Positions 41,608 through 49,543 of a DNA stretch of 64,000 bases are shown here, piece after piece; the first letter of the stretch is position 1; the number at the start of each line of letters is the position of its first letter. The stretch comes from Dawidia soli. GTDB taxonomy: Bacteria; Bacteroidota; Bacteroidia; Cytophagales; Cyclobacteriaceae. A model generated the notes under the pieces. It did no database searches. It had not been told where the DNA came from and saw nothing but the letters and a program-made list of their open reading frames with translations. The position numbers were made by a program, and so were the translations under genes. Location: NCBI RefSeq assembly GCF_018598185.1, contig NZ_JAHESC010000009.1, positions 62,001-126,000 on the forward strand. The letters run 5' to 3'.

Positions 41608-42402
41608 TTAAACAGCCACGGGTGCTTTGATGGCGGGGTGTGCCTGGTAGTCGACGATCTCGAAATCTTCGAAGACGTAGTCGAAGATCGAGGCCGGCTT
41701 GCGGGCGATCCTGAGCCTGGGCAGCGGTAGCGGGGTGCGTGTGAGCTGCAGTCGGGCCTGTTCCAGGTGGTTGGTATACAAATGCACGTCACCGCCGGTC
41801 CAGACAAAGTCGCCGGGCTGCAGGTCGCATTGCTGGGCGATCATTTCGGTGAGCAATGCATAGGAAGCAATATTAAAGGGCACACCCAGGAAGAAGTCGG
41901 CGCTGCGTTGGTATAGCTGGCACGAGAGCTTGCCGTCGGCCACGTAGAACTGAAAGAGGGCGTGGCAAGGCGGCAGGGCCATTTGGTCGACTTCGGCGGG
42001 ATTCCAGGCGCTTACAATGTGCCGGCGCGAGTCGGGTTTTTGCCTGAGCTGCTGCATGAGCTGTGAGATCTGGTCGATGCGGCGGCCGTCGGGTGCCGGC
42101 CAGCTGCGCCATTGGCTGCCGTAGACGGGGCCAAGCTCGCCGTTCTCGTCTGCCCACTCATCCCAGATCGTTACTTTGTTGTCGTTCAGGTACTTGATGT
42201 TGGTGTCACCTTTCAGGAACCAGAGCAGCTCGTGTATGATGGAGCGCAGGTGAAGCTTTTTGGTCGTTACCAGCGGAAATCCCTCGGAAAGATCAAACCG
42301 CAGCTGGCGGCCGAAAACCGATAATGTGCCTGTGCCGGTTCTGTCCGTCTTCTTCGCGCCGTTCTCGAGGATATCGCGCATCAGGTCGAGGTATTGCTTC
42401 AT
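41608..42402 (-). CDS. thyA: Thymidylate synthase
   Basis: Enzyme of 264 residues, exactly the E. coli ThyA length, methylating dUMP to dTMP with methylene-tetrahydrofolate. [20 protein letters not shown] and [20 protein letters not shown] open the protein, with the phosphate-binding Arg. Catalytic Cys146 lies in [30 protein letters not shown] and the late [18 protein letters not shown] are further signatures. A near -7 box (TATATTGC) precedes it. A region of 508 bp with repeats separates it from the next gene upstream. Confidence 0.98.
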   Translation of the reverse strand: MKQYLDLMRDILENGAKKTDRTGTGTLSVFGRQLRFDLSEGFPLVTTKKLHLRSIIHELLWFLKGDTNIKYLNDNKVTIWDEWADENGELGPVYGSQWRSWPAPDGRRIDQISQLMQQLRQKPDSRRHIVSAWNPAEVDQMALPPCHALFQFYVADGKLSCQLYQRSADFFLGVPFNIASYALLTEMIAQQCDLQPGDFVWTGGDVHLYTNHLEQARLQLTRTPLPLPRLRIARKPASIFDYVFEDFEIVDYQAHPAIKAPVAV

Positions 42403-42550
42403 AGGGATTGTCTGTCAAGAATGCGCAATATACGACCGGGGGTGCGGGTGGGAAAGGATTACATTCTATTTCGGTGTATTGTTGGAATGGGCATAGGCGT
42501 GATGTGGCCGGGGTGATTGTATGGTTGTGCAGGTTACGACGGTACCGTTG

Positions 42551-42676
42551 GGCAGTCGGGAGACTGCCCCCATGGTAGGCACAAGTCTCCGCTTCGCTCA
42601 GACTCGCGCCAGGCGCTGACGTGTGTAGGGGCTACGCCCCTACTACCCTTTAGCTTTTTTGCTGGCGCAAAAAGTC
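42551..42676. repeat. REP-like element, second copy
   Basis: The core REP at 42578-42610 reads GGCACAAGTCTCC ... GACTCGCGCC and aligns with REP2 at 3058-3098, sharing TAGGCACAAGTC, CCGC, GCTCAGACT and GCGCCAG. The preceding stem GGCAGTC/GACTGCC (42551-42568) corresponds to GGCAGTT/AACTGCC in the first copy, with a compensatory base-pair change. A further stem GTAGGGGC/GCCCCTAC (about 42625-42643) and a degenerate inverted partner GCTGGCGCAAAAAGTC (42661-42676) follow. The tip of the REP hairpin differs between copies. Confidence 0.75.
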
Positions 42677-42718
42677 AGAGCGTTGAAATTGTCAGCACAG
42701 CGCTTGATTTTAAAGGGT

Positions 42719-42894
42719 CGCTATAGGTTTGCCATAACGTTGCCCCGGCTTATCCCTGGCTTATGGATGGCTTTGCTATGGCTGAATATCGCTATAAGGT
42801 CGCTGTAAGGTCACTGTATGGTCGCTATAAGGTCGCTGTAAGGTCACTGTATGGTCGCTATAAGGTCGCTGTAAAGGTGGGTGATGGTCGTTCC
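42719..42894. repeat. 11-bp-period tandem array (second copy)
   Basis: Conserved core at 42785-42872: units AAGGTCGCTGT, AAGGTCACTGT and ATGGTCGCTAT repeat in that order, making a 33-bp higher-order unit present almost three times. The 11-bp phase continues with degenerate units leftward to 42719 (for example ATGGATGGCTT, ATCCCTGGCTT, TGCCCCGGCTT) and rightward to 42894. The array ends 16 bp from the stop of the lipoprotein gene at 42911. On the coding (minus) strand the unit reads ACCTTACAGCG, comparable to TGTTACAGCAC in the array at 8598-8652. Confidence 0.88.
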
Positions 42895-42910
42895 TACATC
42901 GTCAACGGCC

Positions 42911-43789
42911 CTAGTAGACCTTTACGCCTTTGGTGATGCGGTTGGCGGTAATGCTTACCTGGTTACAGTCTTCGTAGCCATAATCTACGGAGATGTCTTT
43001 GGTGTTGTCGATTACGTAGTCTTTGGTGCCTTCTACGGCGATCAGACAGGTACGGGTGTAGACGAGGTCTTCTTCTACGGATACGGAGTAGGCCACACCG
43101 GTGCGGGTAGTGCCGCCGGCGGTGCTGCCGGCGGAGACGACACGCTCGTCATTCAGGGGATTTTCGCCACGGTTCCAGGTCCAGGTGATGTCGGATGTGC
43201 GGGTCATCGTGCTGCCGTCCGGGAATGTGGCGCGGCCATTGGCCAGGGTTACGTGGAACGCGGGCGCGGCCTCCGTGCTGGCGGAGACGTTCACCGATGT
43301 ACGGACGCCTTCGATCTTTACGCCGCTGACGGAGTAGTTCTCGGGGGTGATAATGACTTCGGAATCGGGCATGAAGCGGCGACCGGTATAGGCGATATGC
43401 AGTTTTCCTTGCCGGAGGACGCCGCGCGGGTCGGCGCAGCCGGTTGTACCAAAGTCGACGGTAATAATCCCTTTGGGGTTTTGCGGGGTGGAACCGGTGG
43501 CGGGCTGTACGGTGACTACGACACCGTCGCAATCGAAGCGGTCGTCGTCGACGGTGATGGTTACGGCGGTACGGCCGCCGGCATATTGCTTGTCTGAGGG
43601 CTCTTTCAACGCCACACTGCTCAGGTCGTCCAGATCCTGGTAGAAGGATTCGGTCAGGGCTTCTTCGGGTACGGCTTCCAGGTCGGCCCGGCCTACGATC
43701 TCGTCTTTACACGCTTCCAGCAAGCCGGCGGTTACCAGGAGGCTGCCGACCAGAAAAAGCTGATGAATCTTGAGGGGTCTTTTGGTCAT
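42911..43789 (-). CDS. Hypothetical lipoprotein
   Basis: Protein of 292 residues with a lipoprotein signal (FLVGSLLVTAGLLEAC, Cys 27). The mature protein is beta-rich, with paired Cys residues that may form disulfides (DDDRFDCDGVVVTV and TTGCADPRGVL; RTCLIAVEG and YGYEDCNQVSIT). No named domain, though lipoproteins of this kind recur in Cytophagales. Acidic N-terminal linker (ESFYQDLDDLSSVALKE). It is divergent from the DUF4159 gene. The 11-bp array follows its stop codon. Confidence 0.8.
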   Translation of the reverse strand: MTKRPLKIHQLFLVGSLLVTAGLLEACKDEIVGRADLEAVPEEALTESFYQDLDDLSSVALKEPSDKQYAGGRTAVTITVDDDRFDCDGVVVTVQPATGSTPQNPKGIITVDFGTTGCADPRGVLRQGKLHIAYTGRRFMPDSEVIITPENYSVSGVKIEGVRTSVNVSASTEAAPAFHVTLANGRATFPDGSTMTRTSDITWTWNRGENPLNDERVVSAGSTAGGTTRTGVAYSVSVEEDLVYTRTCLIAVEGTKDYVIDNTKDISVDYGYEDCNQVSITANRITKGVKVY

Positions 43790-43863
43790 ATCGCGTAGTT
43801 GCTTATTTTAAACGCTTGAAAGGCAAAAAGTAACCTGAGATCAGTGCCTACGAAAAGCGTACC

Positions 43864-44538
43864 ATGGTAAAACGAAGTGTAAGATATCGTGTTTTTCTGT
43901 ATTTCCTGTTGGCGCTGCCGTTGATCAGTAACGGACAGATCGCAGTAAAGATTGCCAAACTGAAATATTCCGGTGGCGGTGACTGGTATGCCAATAAAAC
44001 CGCCCTGCCCAACCTCATAAAATTCTGCAACCAGGAATTAGGCACTGCGTTGGCTCCGGAGGAAGACGTGGTAGAAGCGGGCAGCCGTGATATCTTTTTG
44101 TACCCGTACGTGTACATGACCGGGCACGGCAACGTTGTGTTTTCAGAAGCCGACGCCGCCAACCTGCGCAAGTACCTTGCCGGCGGGGGATTTCTGCACA
44201 TCGATGACAATTACGGCCTGGACAAGTTTATCCGGCTGGAGCTTAAAAAAGTGTTTCCGGAACTCGAGCTGGTCGAGCTTCCGTTCGATCATGCCATCTA
44301 TCATCAGAAGTTCAACTTTCCGCGCGGGCTGCCAAAGATCCACGAGCACGATGCGAAACCCGCCCAGGGTTTTGGCCTGATCTACGAAGGTCGCTTAGTG
44401 GTGTTTTATTCGTACGAGTGTGATCTGGGCAACGGTTGGGAAGACCGCAGGATCCACAACGATCCGGAAGAAAAGCGGCAACAGGCCCTGCGGATGGGCG
44501 CCAACCTGATTGCCTACAGTTTTACCAGCGCCCGCTAG
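43864..44538 (+). CDS. DUF4159 domain-containing protein
   Basis: Exported protein of 224 residues with the signal peptide MVKRSVRYRVFLYFLLALPL ending before QIAVKIAKLKYSGGGDWYAN. Nearly the whole mature part matches DUF4159: DIFLYPYVYMTGHGNVVFSE, AANLRKYLAGGGFLHIDDNY (a Rossmann-like GATase-fold core), IYHQKFNFPRGLPKIHEHDA and the late VVFYSYECDLGNGWED. DUF4159 is common in Bacteroidota and other phyla, often with MoxR/VWA gene clusters; its function is not established. Its TAG overlaps a GTG start of the next gene (TAGTG). Confidence 0.9.
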   Translation: MVKRSVRYRVFLYFLLALPLISNGQIAVKIAKLKYSGGGDWYANKTALPNLIKFCNQELGTALAPEEDVVEAGSRDIFLYPYVYMTGHGNVVFSEADAANLRKYLAGGGFLHIDDNYGLDKFIRLELKKVFPELELVELPFDHAIYHQKFNFPRGLPKIHEHDAKPAQGFGLIYEGRLVVFYSYECDLGNGWEDRRIHNDPEEKRQQALRMGANLIAYSFTSAR

Positions 44539-46061
44539 TGTCCCAGCGTTTTATCACCCGGCTCCTACCCGCCGCATTGATCAGTATCGGCTGCGGTTTG
44601 TTACCGCTGGCCTGCGAAACGACCGAACACCGCGACGAGCGCCTGGCGCGCCAGTATTGCGGCAGCTGCCATGCTTACCCCGCGCCGGAGCTGTTACCCA
44701 AAGCGTTGTGGGCATCGCGGATCATGCCGGCGATGGGGATGCGGATGGGGTTCGAGAGCATGAACCAGCTCGTTCAACTGGATGAGGACGAACGCAACGC
44801 GCTGATGCGCATTCTGCCCGACAAGCCGATGCTGTCGGAAGAAGAGTTCGATCATATCAAGGCGTACTATCAACGGCACGCGCCCGACTCGCTTACGCTG
44901 CCCCCTGCTCTGGCTACCCAGCCGCTGCGACAGTTCGACGCCACGCGTTATTCGCTGCCGACGCCACCGCTCATCACGATGATCCTGGCGGACACCTCGC
45001 ACCATCAACTTTTTGTCGGCACGCGTTTATCGAAGGTATATACGCTGACGGAAGACCTGGTGATGCAGGATACGTTGAGCTTGCCCGGTCCACCGTCTGC
45101 TATGCTCGCCGGCGACCACCAACGTACGTTCCTCTCCATGGGCATTATGGATCCCAATGACGCCACCCGGGGGCAGGTGTGGGTGCTGCCCGACACGGGG
45201 ACGGCACATGGGCTGATCGATTCGCTGCAGCGCCCGGTACACTTTCAACAGACCGACCTGAATGCGGACGGGCGCCCGGACTACCTGATCTGCGCGTTTG
45301 GAAACCACACGGGCGCACTCCTGGCGTATGAAGGCCGCGACGACGGTACTTTTCAAAAACATGTATTGGCGACCGGTGCGGGGGCCCGAAAAACCATTCT
45401 GTACGACTTCGACCACAACGGTCTGCTTGACATCGCCGCGCTCCTGACGCAGGGCGACGAGCGTGTTGTCTTGTTGCTTAATTACGGTCAATTTACGTTT
45501 CGTGTCACGACGTTGCTTCGCTTTCCGCCGGTATATGGCAGCAGCTTCTTCGAGTTAGTCGATTTTAACCACGATCAACATCCTGACATCATCTATAGCA
45601 ATGGTGACAACGCGGACTACTCCCCTATTCTCAAGCCTTATCACGGTGTGCGCTTGTTTCTGAATGACGGCACGAACCGGTTTACGGAGTCTTTCTTCTT
45701 ACCGCTCCATGGAGCGTTTCAAACCAGCACGCAAGACTTCGACCGGGATGGCGACCTCGATATCGCCGCCATTTCATTCTTTCCCGACTTCCGAAAATAT
45801 CCTGAGCAGGGATTTGTGTATTATGAAAATACGGGGGACAACTTTCAGGCCTATACTACTCCCCTCGCTGCCGACGGCCGATGGATCACGATGGAAACAA
45901 CGGACCTGAACCGTGACGGCTATCAGGATCTATTGGTCGGTGCCCTGGATTTTGACACCGGTGTACCGCGATCGCTGATCCAACAATGGGCTTCCGGAAA
46001 GACATCGTTGCTGGTGCTCAAGAACTCGACGAGCCGGGCGACTACTTCCGCCAGGCCGTGA
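44538..46061 (+). CDS. VCBS/FG-GAP repeat lipoprotein with CxxCH heme motif
   Basis: Start placed at GTG 44538 (VSQRFITRLLPAALISIGCG then LLPLAC), overlapping the previous stop by one base; the ATG at 44436 would run out of frame through the DUF4159 gene. The lipoprotein of 507 residues has a Cys lipobox at LPLAC. Next comes RLARQYCGSCHAYPAPELLP, a CGSCH c-type heme-binding site with a possible Met ligand in IMPAMGMRMG. The rest carries FG-GAP/VCBS repeats, Asp-rich calcium loops such as DLNADGRPDYLI, DFDHNGLLDIAAL, DFNHDQHPDIIY, DFDRDGDLDIAAI and DLNRDGYQDLLVG, giving a beta-propeller. Converges on the DUF3298 gene with a 20-bp overlap. Confidence 0.88.
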   Translation: MSQRFITRLLPAALISIGCGLLPLACETTEHRDERLARQYCGSCHAYPAPELLPKALWASRIMPAMGMRMGFESMNQLVQLDEDERNALMRILPDKPMLSEEEFDHIKAYYQRHAPDSLTLPPALATQPLRQFDATRYSLPTPPLITMILADTSHHQLFVGTRLSKVYTLTEDLVMQDTLSLPGPPSAMLAGDHQRTFLSMGIMDPNDATRGQVWVLPDTGTAHGLIDSLQRPVHFQQTDLNADGRPDYLICAFGNHTGALLAYEGRDDGTFQKHVLATGAGARKTILYDFDHNGLLDIAALLTQGDERVVLLLNYGQFTFRVTTLLRFPPVYGSSFFELVDFNHDQHPDIIYSNGDNADYSPILKPYHGVRLFLNDGTNRFTESFFLPLHGAFQTSTQDFDRDGDLDIAAISFFPDFRKYPEQGFVYYENTGDNFQAYTTPLAADGRWITMETTDLNRDGYQDLLVGALDFDTGVPRSLIQQWASGKTSLLVLKNSTSRATTSARP

Positions 46062-46815
46062 GTGCGGTGTATGGTATGTGGATCTCTGTGGGACCGGCGG
46101 CATAGGAGGCTACCTCGTAACTGTTGTAATAAAATGTAATGCCGTCTGGTGTGAATCCGTAGTTCTTATTCAGCTGGAATTTGTTGTCGGGGAAGTCAAA
46201 CGCCTGCTGTTGAAACGACGTGGTGTCGGCCATTTCGCGTGCGTGGCGGAAGGCTTGCTCGCCGAGCGTTGTCAGCGCAGCCTCATAGCCTGGCTTCAGG
46301 AAGTCATCCAGTGTTATGTCGCGGCCGTTGCGCGGGTCGACGTTGATGAAATATTTACCGCCGCCGCCGTGCGCTCCGCCGGTGAAGTACTCGTCCTGTG
46401 TGGCGAGGGTTAGCAGGGTATCATTCAGCAACACGACCGATACGGTTGCGCCGTAGTACCATCCACCGGATGGATCGGGAAACTCTTTCATAAACTTTTC
46501 GAAGTCCTGAATAAAGTCCTGGGCTACCGCTTGCATGGTCTTACCCCGTTGCTCGGGGTTGCCCATGTCGGCCGTTTGAAGAATGCGTTTAGAGATGATG
46601 GCGTTCACGGTCGAGTCCAATCCGGTAAACATCGGATAATCTATTTCATAGGAGGCACACGCCGTCGAGTCGGTAGCGCAACCTCCGGCCGACTCGAGCC
46701 GGAAGGTTGTCATGGTATAGGCGACGGGGACCTTCTCCTCTTTCTTCTCTTCGCGCATCGTACACGATGCCACGACCATGGCACCTGTCGCCAGCGCCAG
46801 CAGCGCACGGACCAT
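46042..46815 (-). CDS. DUF3298/DUF4163 domain-containing lipoprotein (RsiV-like)
   Basis: Start placed at ATG 46815, giving the lipoprotein signal MVRALLALATGAMVVASC with Cys at position 18; the ATG at 46836 would overlap tlpA. The mature part of about 240 residues has the RsiV-like pair: an N-terminal region (TFRLESAGGCATDSTACASY, IDYPMFTGLDSTVNAIISKR) and a DUF3298 domain with DEYFTGGAHGGGGKYFINVD and FYYNSYEVASYAAGPTEIHI. RsiV in Bacillus binds lysozyme as an anti-sigma factor; here no sigma gene is nearby and the protein is an outer lipoprotein, so that function is unlikely. It follows tlpA and overlaps the (+) VCBS gene by 20 bp at the 3' ends. Confidence 0.85.
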   Translation of the reverse strand: MVRALLALATGAMVVASCTMREEKKEEKVPVAYTMTTFRLESAGGCATDSTACASYEIDYPMFTGLDSTVNAIISKRILQTADMGNPEQRGKTMQAVAQDFIQDFEKFMKEFPDPSGGWYYGATVSVVLLNDTLLTLATQDEYFTGGAHGGGGKYFINVDPRNGRDITLDDFLKPGYEAALTTLGEQAFRHAREMADTTSFQQQAFDFPDNKFQLNKNYGFTPDGITFYYNSYEVASYAAGPTEIHIPYTALTAWRK

Positions 46816-46822
46816 GCTTGTG

Positions 46823-48037
46823 CTATTTTTTTGCAAAGATCTCGTTCAGTTTATTGTCCAGGGCGGCGCCTCGCAAGTTCTTGGCGATGATCTTGCCATC
46901 GGGATCGAGCAACAGCGAGAACGGTATGCCGGTGATGTTATATGTCTTCGCCGCTTCGGACTGCCAGTACTTCAGGTCGGACACGTGTGTCCACGCCAGG
47001 CCGTCTTGCTTGATGGCCTGAACCCAGTCTTTCTTGTTACGGTCCAGCGACACGCCGAAGACGGTGAAGCCCTGGTCTTTAAATTTATGGAAGGCCCGTA
47101 CGACGTTGGGGTTTTCCTGGCGGCAAGGACCGCACCATTTTGCCCAGAAGTCTACGAGTACATATTTACCTTTGAGGGATGAGAGCTTCACTACCTTGCC
47201 CGTTGTGTCCGGCAGTGCAATTTCGGGTGCTACCTGACCGATCGACAATACCTTCATGCGGTCTACCATGCTGACAAAGTCTTTTGCCACGGTATACTGC
47301 GGCCATTCTTTTTTCAGTTTTTCCGCCACGGCGACGTAGGTCGACATATACTGATCCTTGTCCAGCACATTGCTCTGCAACAGGTTGATGGTGCCCAGCG
47401 ACGCGGGTTGGCTGCGCAGATATTCTGCCAGCTTCTCGTGCGTCTTGGCTATTTCCTGCTGATAGGTCGTTTGGATCTGCGCGATCTTCGCGTCATCCTT
47501 CGCTTGTACGGCCGCGGTAAAGTCTTCGTTCAGCTTGACGATGACCGGTGAGCGTTCAGCTTCGGCCATGATGTTCTGAGCCTGACGGATGACGTCGATC
47601 TCGGGCGAGCCTTTGATCTCCACAAAGCCCCGCGGATCGTTGCCGTCTACGTTGATCTGTACGTTGCTCTTAAAGAGTATGAAGTCCACTTGCTGACGGT
47701 CGAAGAATGTCAGCTTGTAATACCCGGGTGCCGACAGCTTGACGGTCTTCGAGTATGTATAGTTGCTCTTGAGCTGAATGGTGTCCTGCCATCCGGGGGC
47801 TCCCGACGCGTTCAATTCCTGAATGGTGATCTTTCCTCCTGCCTGGGGGTAGCCCACTTTGCCACTGACCACGACTGTCCAGCCTTCGGCGGTGGCTTCA
47901 TCGGCCGCGGATTCCTCTTTGCTTGTCGACGAGCAGGAAAAGCCCAGCACCAGCATCATAAAGCTGAGGGCATTGAGCCGGCTCCAGAAGCTGCGCAACG
48001 GGTTGCGTGACGGGAGGTATCGATGTGCTACGTTCAT
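46823..48037 (-). CDS. TlpA-like thiol-disulfide oxidoreductase with DUF4369-like N-terminus
   Basis: Exported lipoprotein of 404 residues (signal ending VLGFSC, Cys about 35). An N-terminal DUF4369-like beta domain (VSGKVGYPQAGGKITIQELN to FVEIKGSPEIDVIRQA) precedes a helical linker and a thioredoxin domain (VAPEIALPDTTGKVVKLSSL to the C-terminus) with WAKWCGPCRQENPN (WCGPC redox pair) and a cis-Pro loop ITGIPFSLLL. Such proteins reduce or repair disulfides in the periplasm. Its ATG overlaps the gatB stop by 4 bp (ATGA), so it is co-translated with an aminoacyl-tRNA amidotransferase gene. Confidence 0.92.
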   Translation of the reverse strand: MNVAHRYLPSRNPLRSFWSRLNALSFMMLVLGFSCSSTSKEESAADEATAEGWTVVVSGKVGYPQAGGKITIQELNASGAPGWQDTIQLKSNYTYSKTVKLSAPGYYKLTFFDRQQVDFILFKSNVQINVDGNDPRGFVEIKGSPEIDVIRQAQNIMAEAERSPVIVKLNEDFTAAVQAKDDAKIAQIQTTYQQEIAKTHEKLAEYLRSQPASLGTINLLQSNVLDKDQYMSTYVAVAEKLKKEWPQYTVAKDFVSMVDRMKVLSIGQVAPEIALPDTTGKVVKLSSLKGKYVLVDFWAKWCGPCRQENPNVVRAFHKFKDQGFTVFGVSLDRNKKDWVQAIKQDGLAWTHVSDLKYWQSEAAKTYNITGIPFSLLLDPDGKIIAKNLRGAALDNKLNEIFAKK

Positions 48038-49494
48038 ATTTCTTCCAGTTTCTTGGTTAACAATTGGGTCGCTACTTTCGGGTCGGCTTTGCCTTTGCTT
48101 CGCTTCATTACCTCTCCCATAAACATGGAGATGATACCTTTCTTGCCGTTCTTATATTCTTCTACTTTCAACGGAAACTCTTTGATGACCTGCTCAACAA
48201 TAGGCAGGATCGAATCCTGGTTACTATCCTGGATGACGTTCAGCTGTTGGGCTACCTCCAGCGCTGTCTTTCCCGGATTCTTCAAGAGTTCGGGGAACAC
48301 GCGTTGCGAAGCTGTCGCAAAGTTGATCTTCCCGTCATCTATTAACGCAATTATCTCCGCTATGATCTTCGGAGACAACGGAAACTCGTCGGCCGACAGG
48401 GTAAGCTCGTTGAGATAAGATTTTATGGGGCCCATTACCCAGTTGGATGCGGCTTTGTAGTTCTTCGTCAGCTTAATCACTTCCTCAAAATACAGCGCTA
48501 CATCTTTGCTGTCGGTCAATACCTGCGCATCGTAATCCGGCAATCCATAAGACGTTACGTATTTTTGATACAGGTCGCGTGGCAGCGCGGGCATTGATGC
48601 CTGAATCTCAGCAAGCCAGCTGTCGGACACTTTCATAGGGCTCAAATCCGGATCGGGGAAATAGCGATAGTCGTTCAGCTCTTCCTTTGTACGCATGCCG
48701 TAGGTCTTGCCGTCGCCGGCATCGAACGTGCGCGTCTCTGATATGATGGTCTCGCCGCGCTCCAGCATCCCGATCTGGCGATCGTATTCGTGCTCAATGG
48801 CGCGCTGCACGTTGCGGATAGAGTTCATGTTTTTTACTTCTACCTTTTTACCAAACACCGTCGATCCTTTCAGCATCACCGAAATGTTGGCGTCACAGCG
48901 CAGCGAACCTTCTTCCATGTTGCCGTCGCAGATGTCGAGGTAACGCACCAGCTTCCGTACTTCTGTCAGGAATGCATAGGCTTCGTCGGAAGTACGCATG
49001 TCAGGCTCGCTTACGATCTCGATCAGCGGCACGCCGGCACGGTTAAAATCTACGAGTGTGTCCGTCTCAGCAGCCAAGTGCATGGACTTGCCGGCATCTT
49101 CTTCGATGTGGATGCGGTTCAGGCGGACATCCATATCGCCTTTATCTTTGGTCGTGATGGTAACGTGCCCCCCTTTACAGATGGGTGTTCTGTCTTGTGT
49201 AATCTGGTAACCTTTCGGAAGGTCGGGGTAGAAGTAGTTCTTACGGTCAAAGATGTTAAACCGGGTGATGCTGGAATGACAGGCCAGGCCCATCTTCATG
49301 GCATATTCCACCACACGCTTGTTGAGCCGCGGCAAGGTGCCCGGGTGGGCCAGTGTGATCACGCCCACGTTGGTATTGGGCATGGCGCCGAACTCGGTCG
49401 AATCGGTATTGTATATTTTGCTCTTGGTCAACAGCTGGGCGTGTACTTCCAGGCCGATCACCAGGGTGTATTTTTCGCGAAGGGAATTGTTCAT
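48034..49494 (-). CDS. gatB: Aspartyl/glutamyl-tRNA amidotransferase subunit B
   Basis: Protein of 486 residues, normal GatB length. With GatA and GatC it converts Glu-tRNA(Gln) and Asp-tRNA(Asn) to the amidated forms. The N-terminus YTLVIGLEVHAQLLTKSKIY and the signature FDRKNYFYPDLPKGYQITQD are typical, as are CDANISVMLKG, KVEVKNMNSIRNVQRAIEHE and the C-terminal YqeY domain (FSPKIIAEIIALIDDGKINF region). It lies 49 bp after alaS and overlaps tlpA by 4 bp. Confidence 0.97.
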   Translation of the reverse strand: MNNSLREKYTLVIGLEVHAQLLTKSKIYNTDSTEFGAMPNTNVGVITLAHPGTLPRLNKRVVEYAMKMGLACHSSITRFNIFDRKNYFYPDLPKGYQITQDRTPICKGGHVTITTKDKGDMDVRLNRIHIEEDAGKSMHLAAETDTLVDFNRAGVPLIEIVSEPDMRTSDEAYAFLTEVRKLVRYLDICDGNMEEGSLRCDANISVMLKGSTVFGKKVEVKNMNSIRNVQRAIEHEYDRQIGMLERGETIISETRTFDAGDGKTYGMRTKEELNDYRYFPDPDLSPMKVSDSWLAEIQASMPALPRDLYQKYVTSYGLPDYDAQVLTDSKDVALYFEEVIKLTKNYKAASNWVMGPIKSYLNELTLSADEFPLSPKIIAEIIALIDDGKINFATASQRVFPELLKNPGKTALEVAQQLNVIQDSNQDSILPIVEQVIKEFPLKVEEYKNGKKGIISMFMGEVMKRSKGKADPKVATQLLTKKLEEI

Positions 49495-49543
49495 GTGTTA
49501 ATCTCTCAAAGCTGACAATGTTGTTTTTTACGCGTATGGGCTC

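Larger units (their letters stand above)
42403..42910. other. Repeat-rich intergenic region
   Basis: 508 bp between thyA and a lipoprotein gene, both minus strand. It carries a REP element (42551-42676) and an 11-bp-period array (42719-42894), listed separately. The remaining 120 bp next to thyA hold its 5' region. No credible open frame. Confidence 0.6.

Noticed and set aside
42517-42726. Plus-strand 69-codon frame between thyA and the lipoprotein gene
   Set aside because: It overlaps the REP element and reads through repeat stems, with no family match.
42719-42894. CRISPR array
   Set aside because: The repeat unit is only 11 bp with no spacers, and there are no cas genes.
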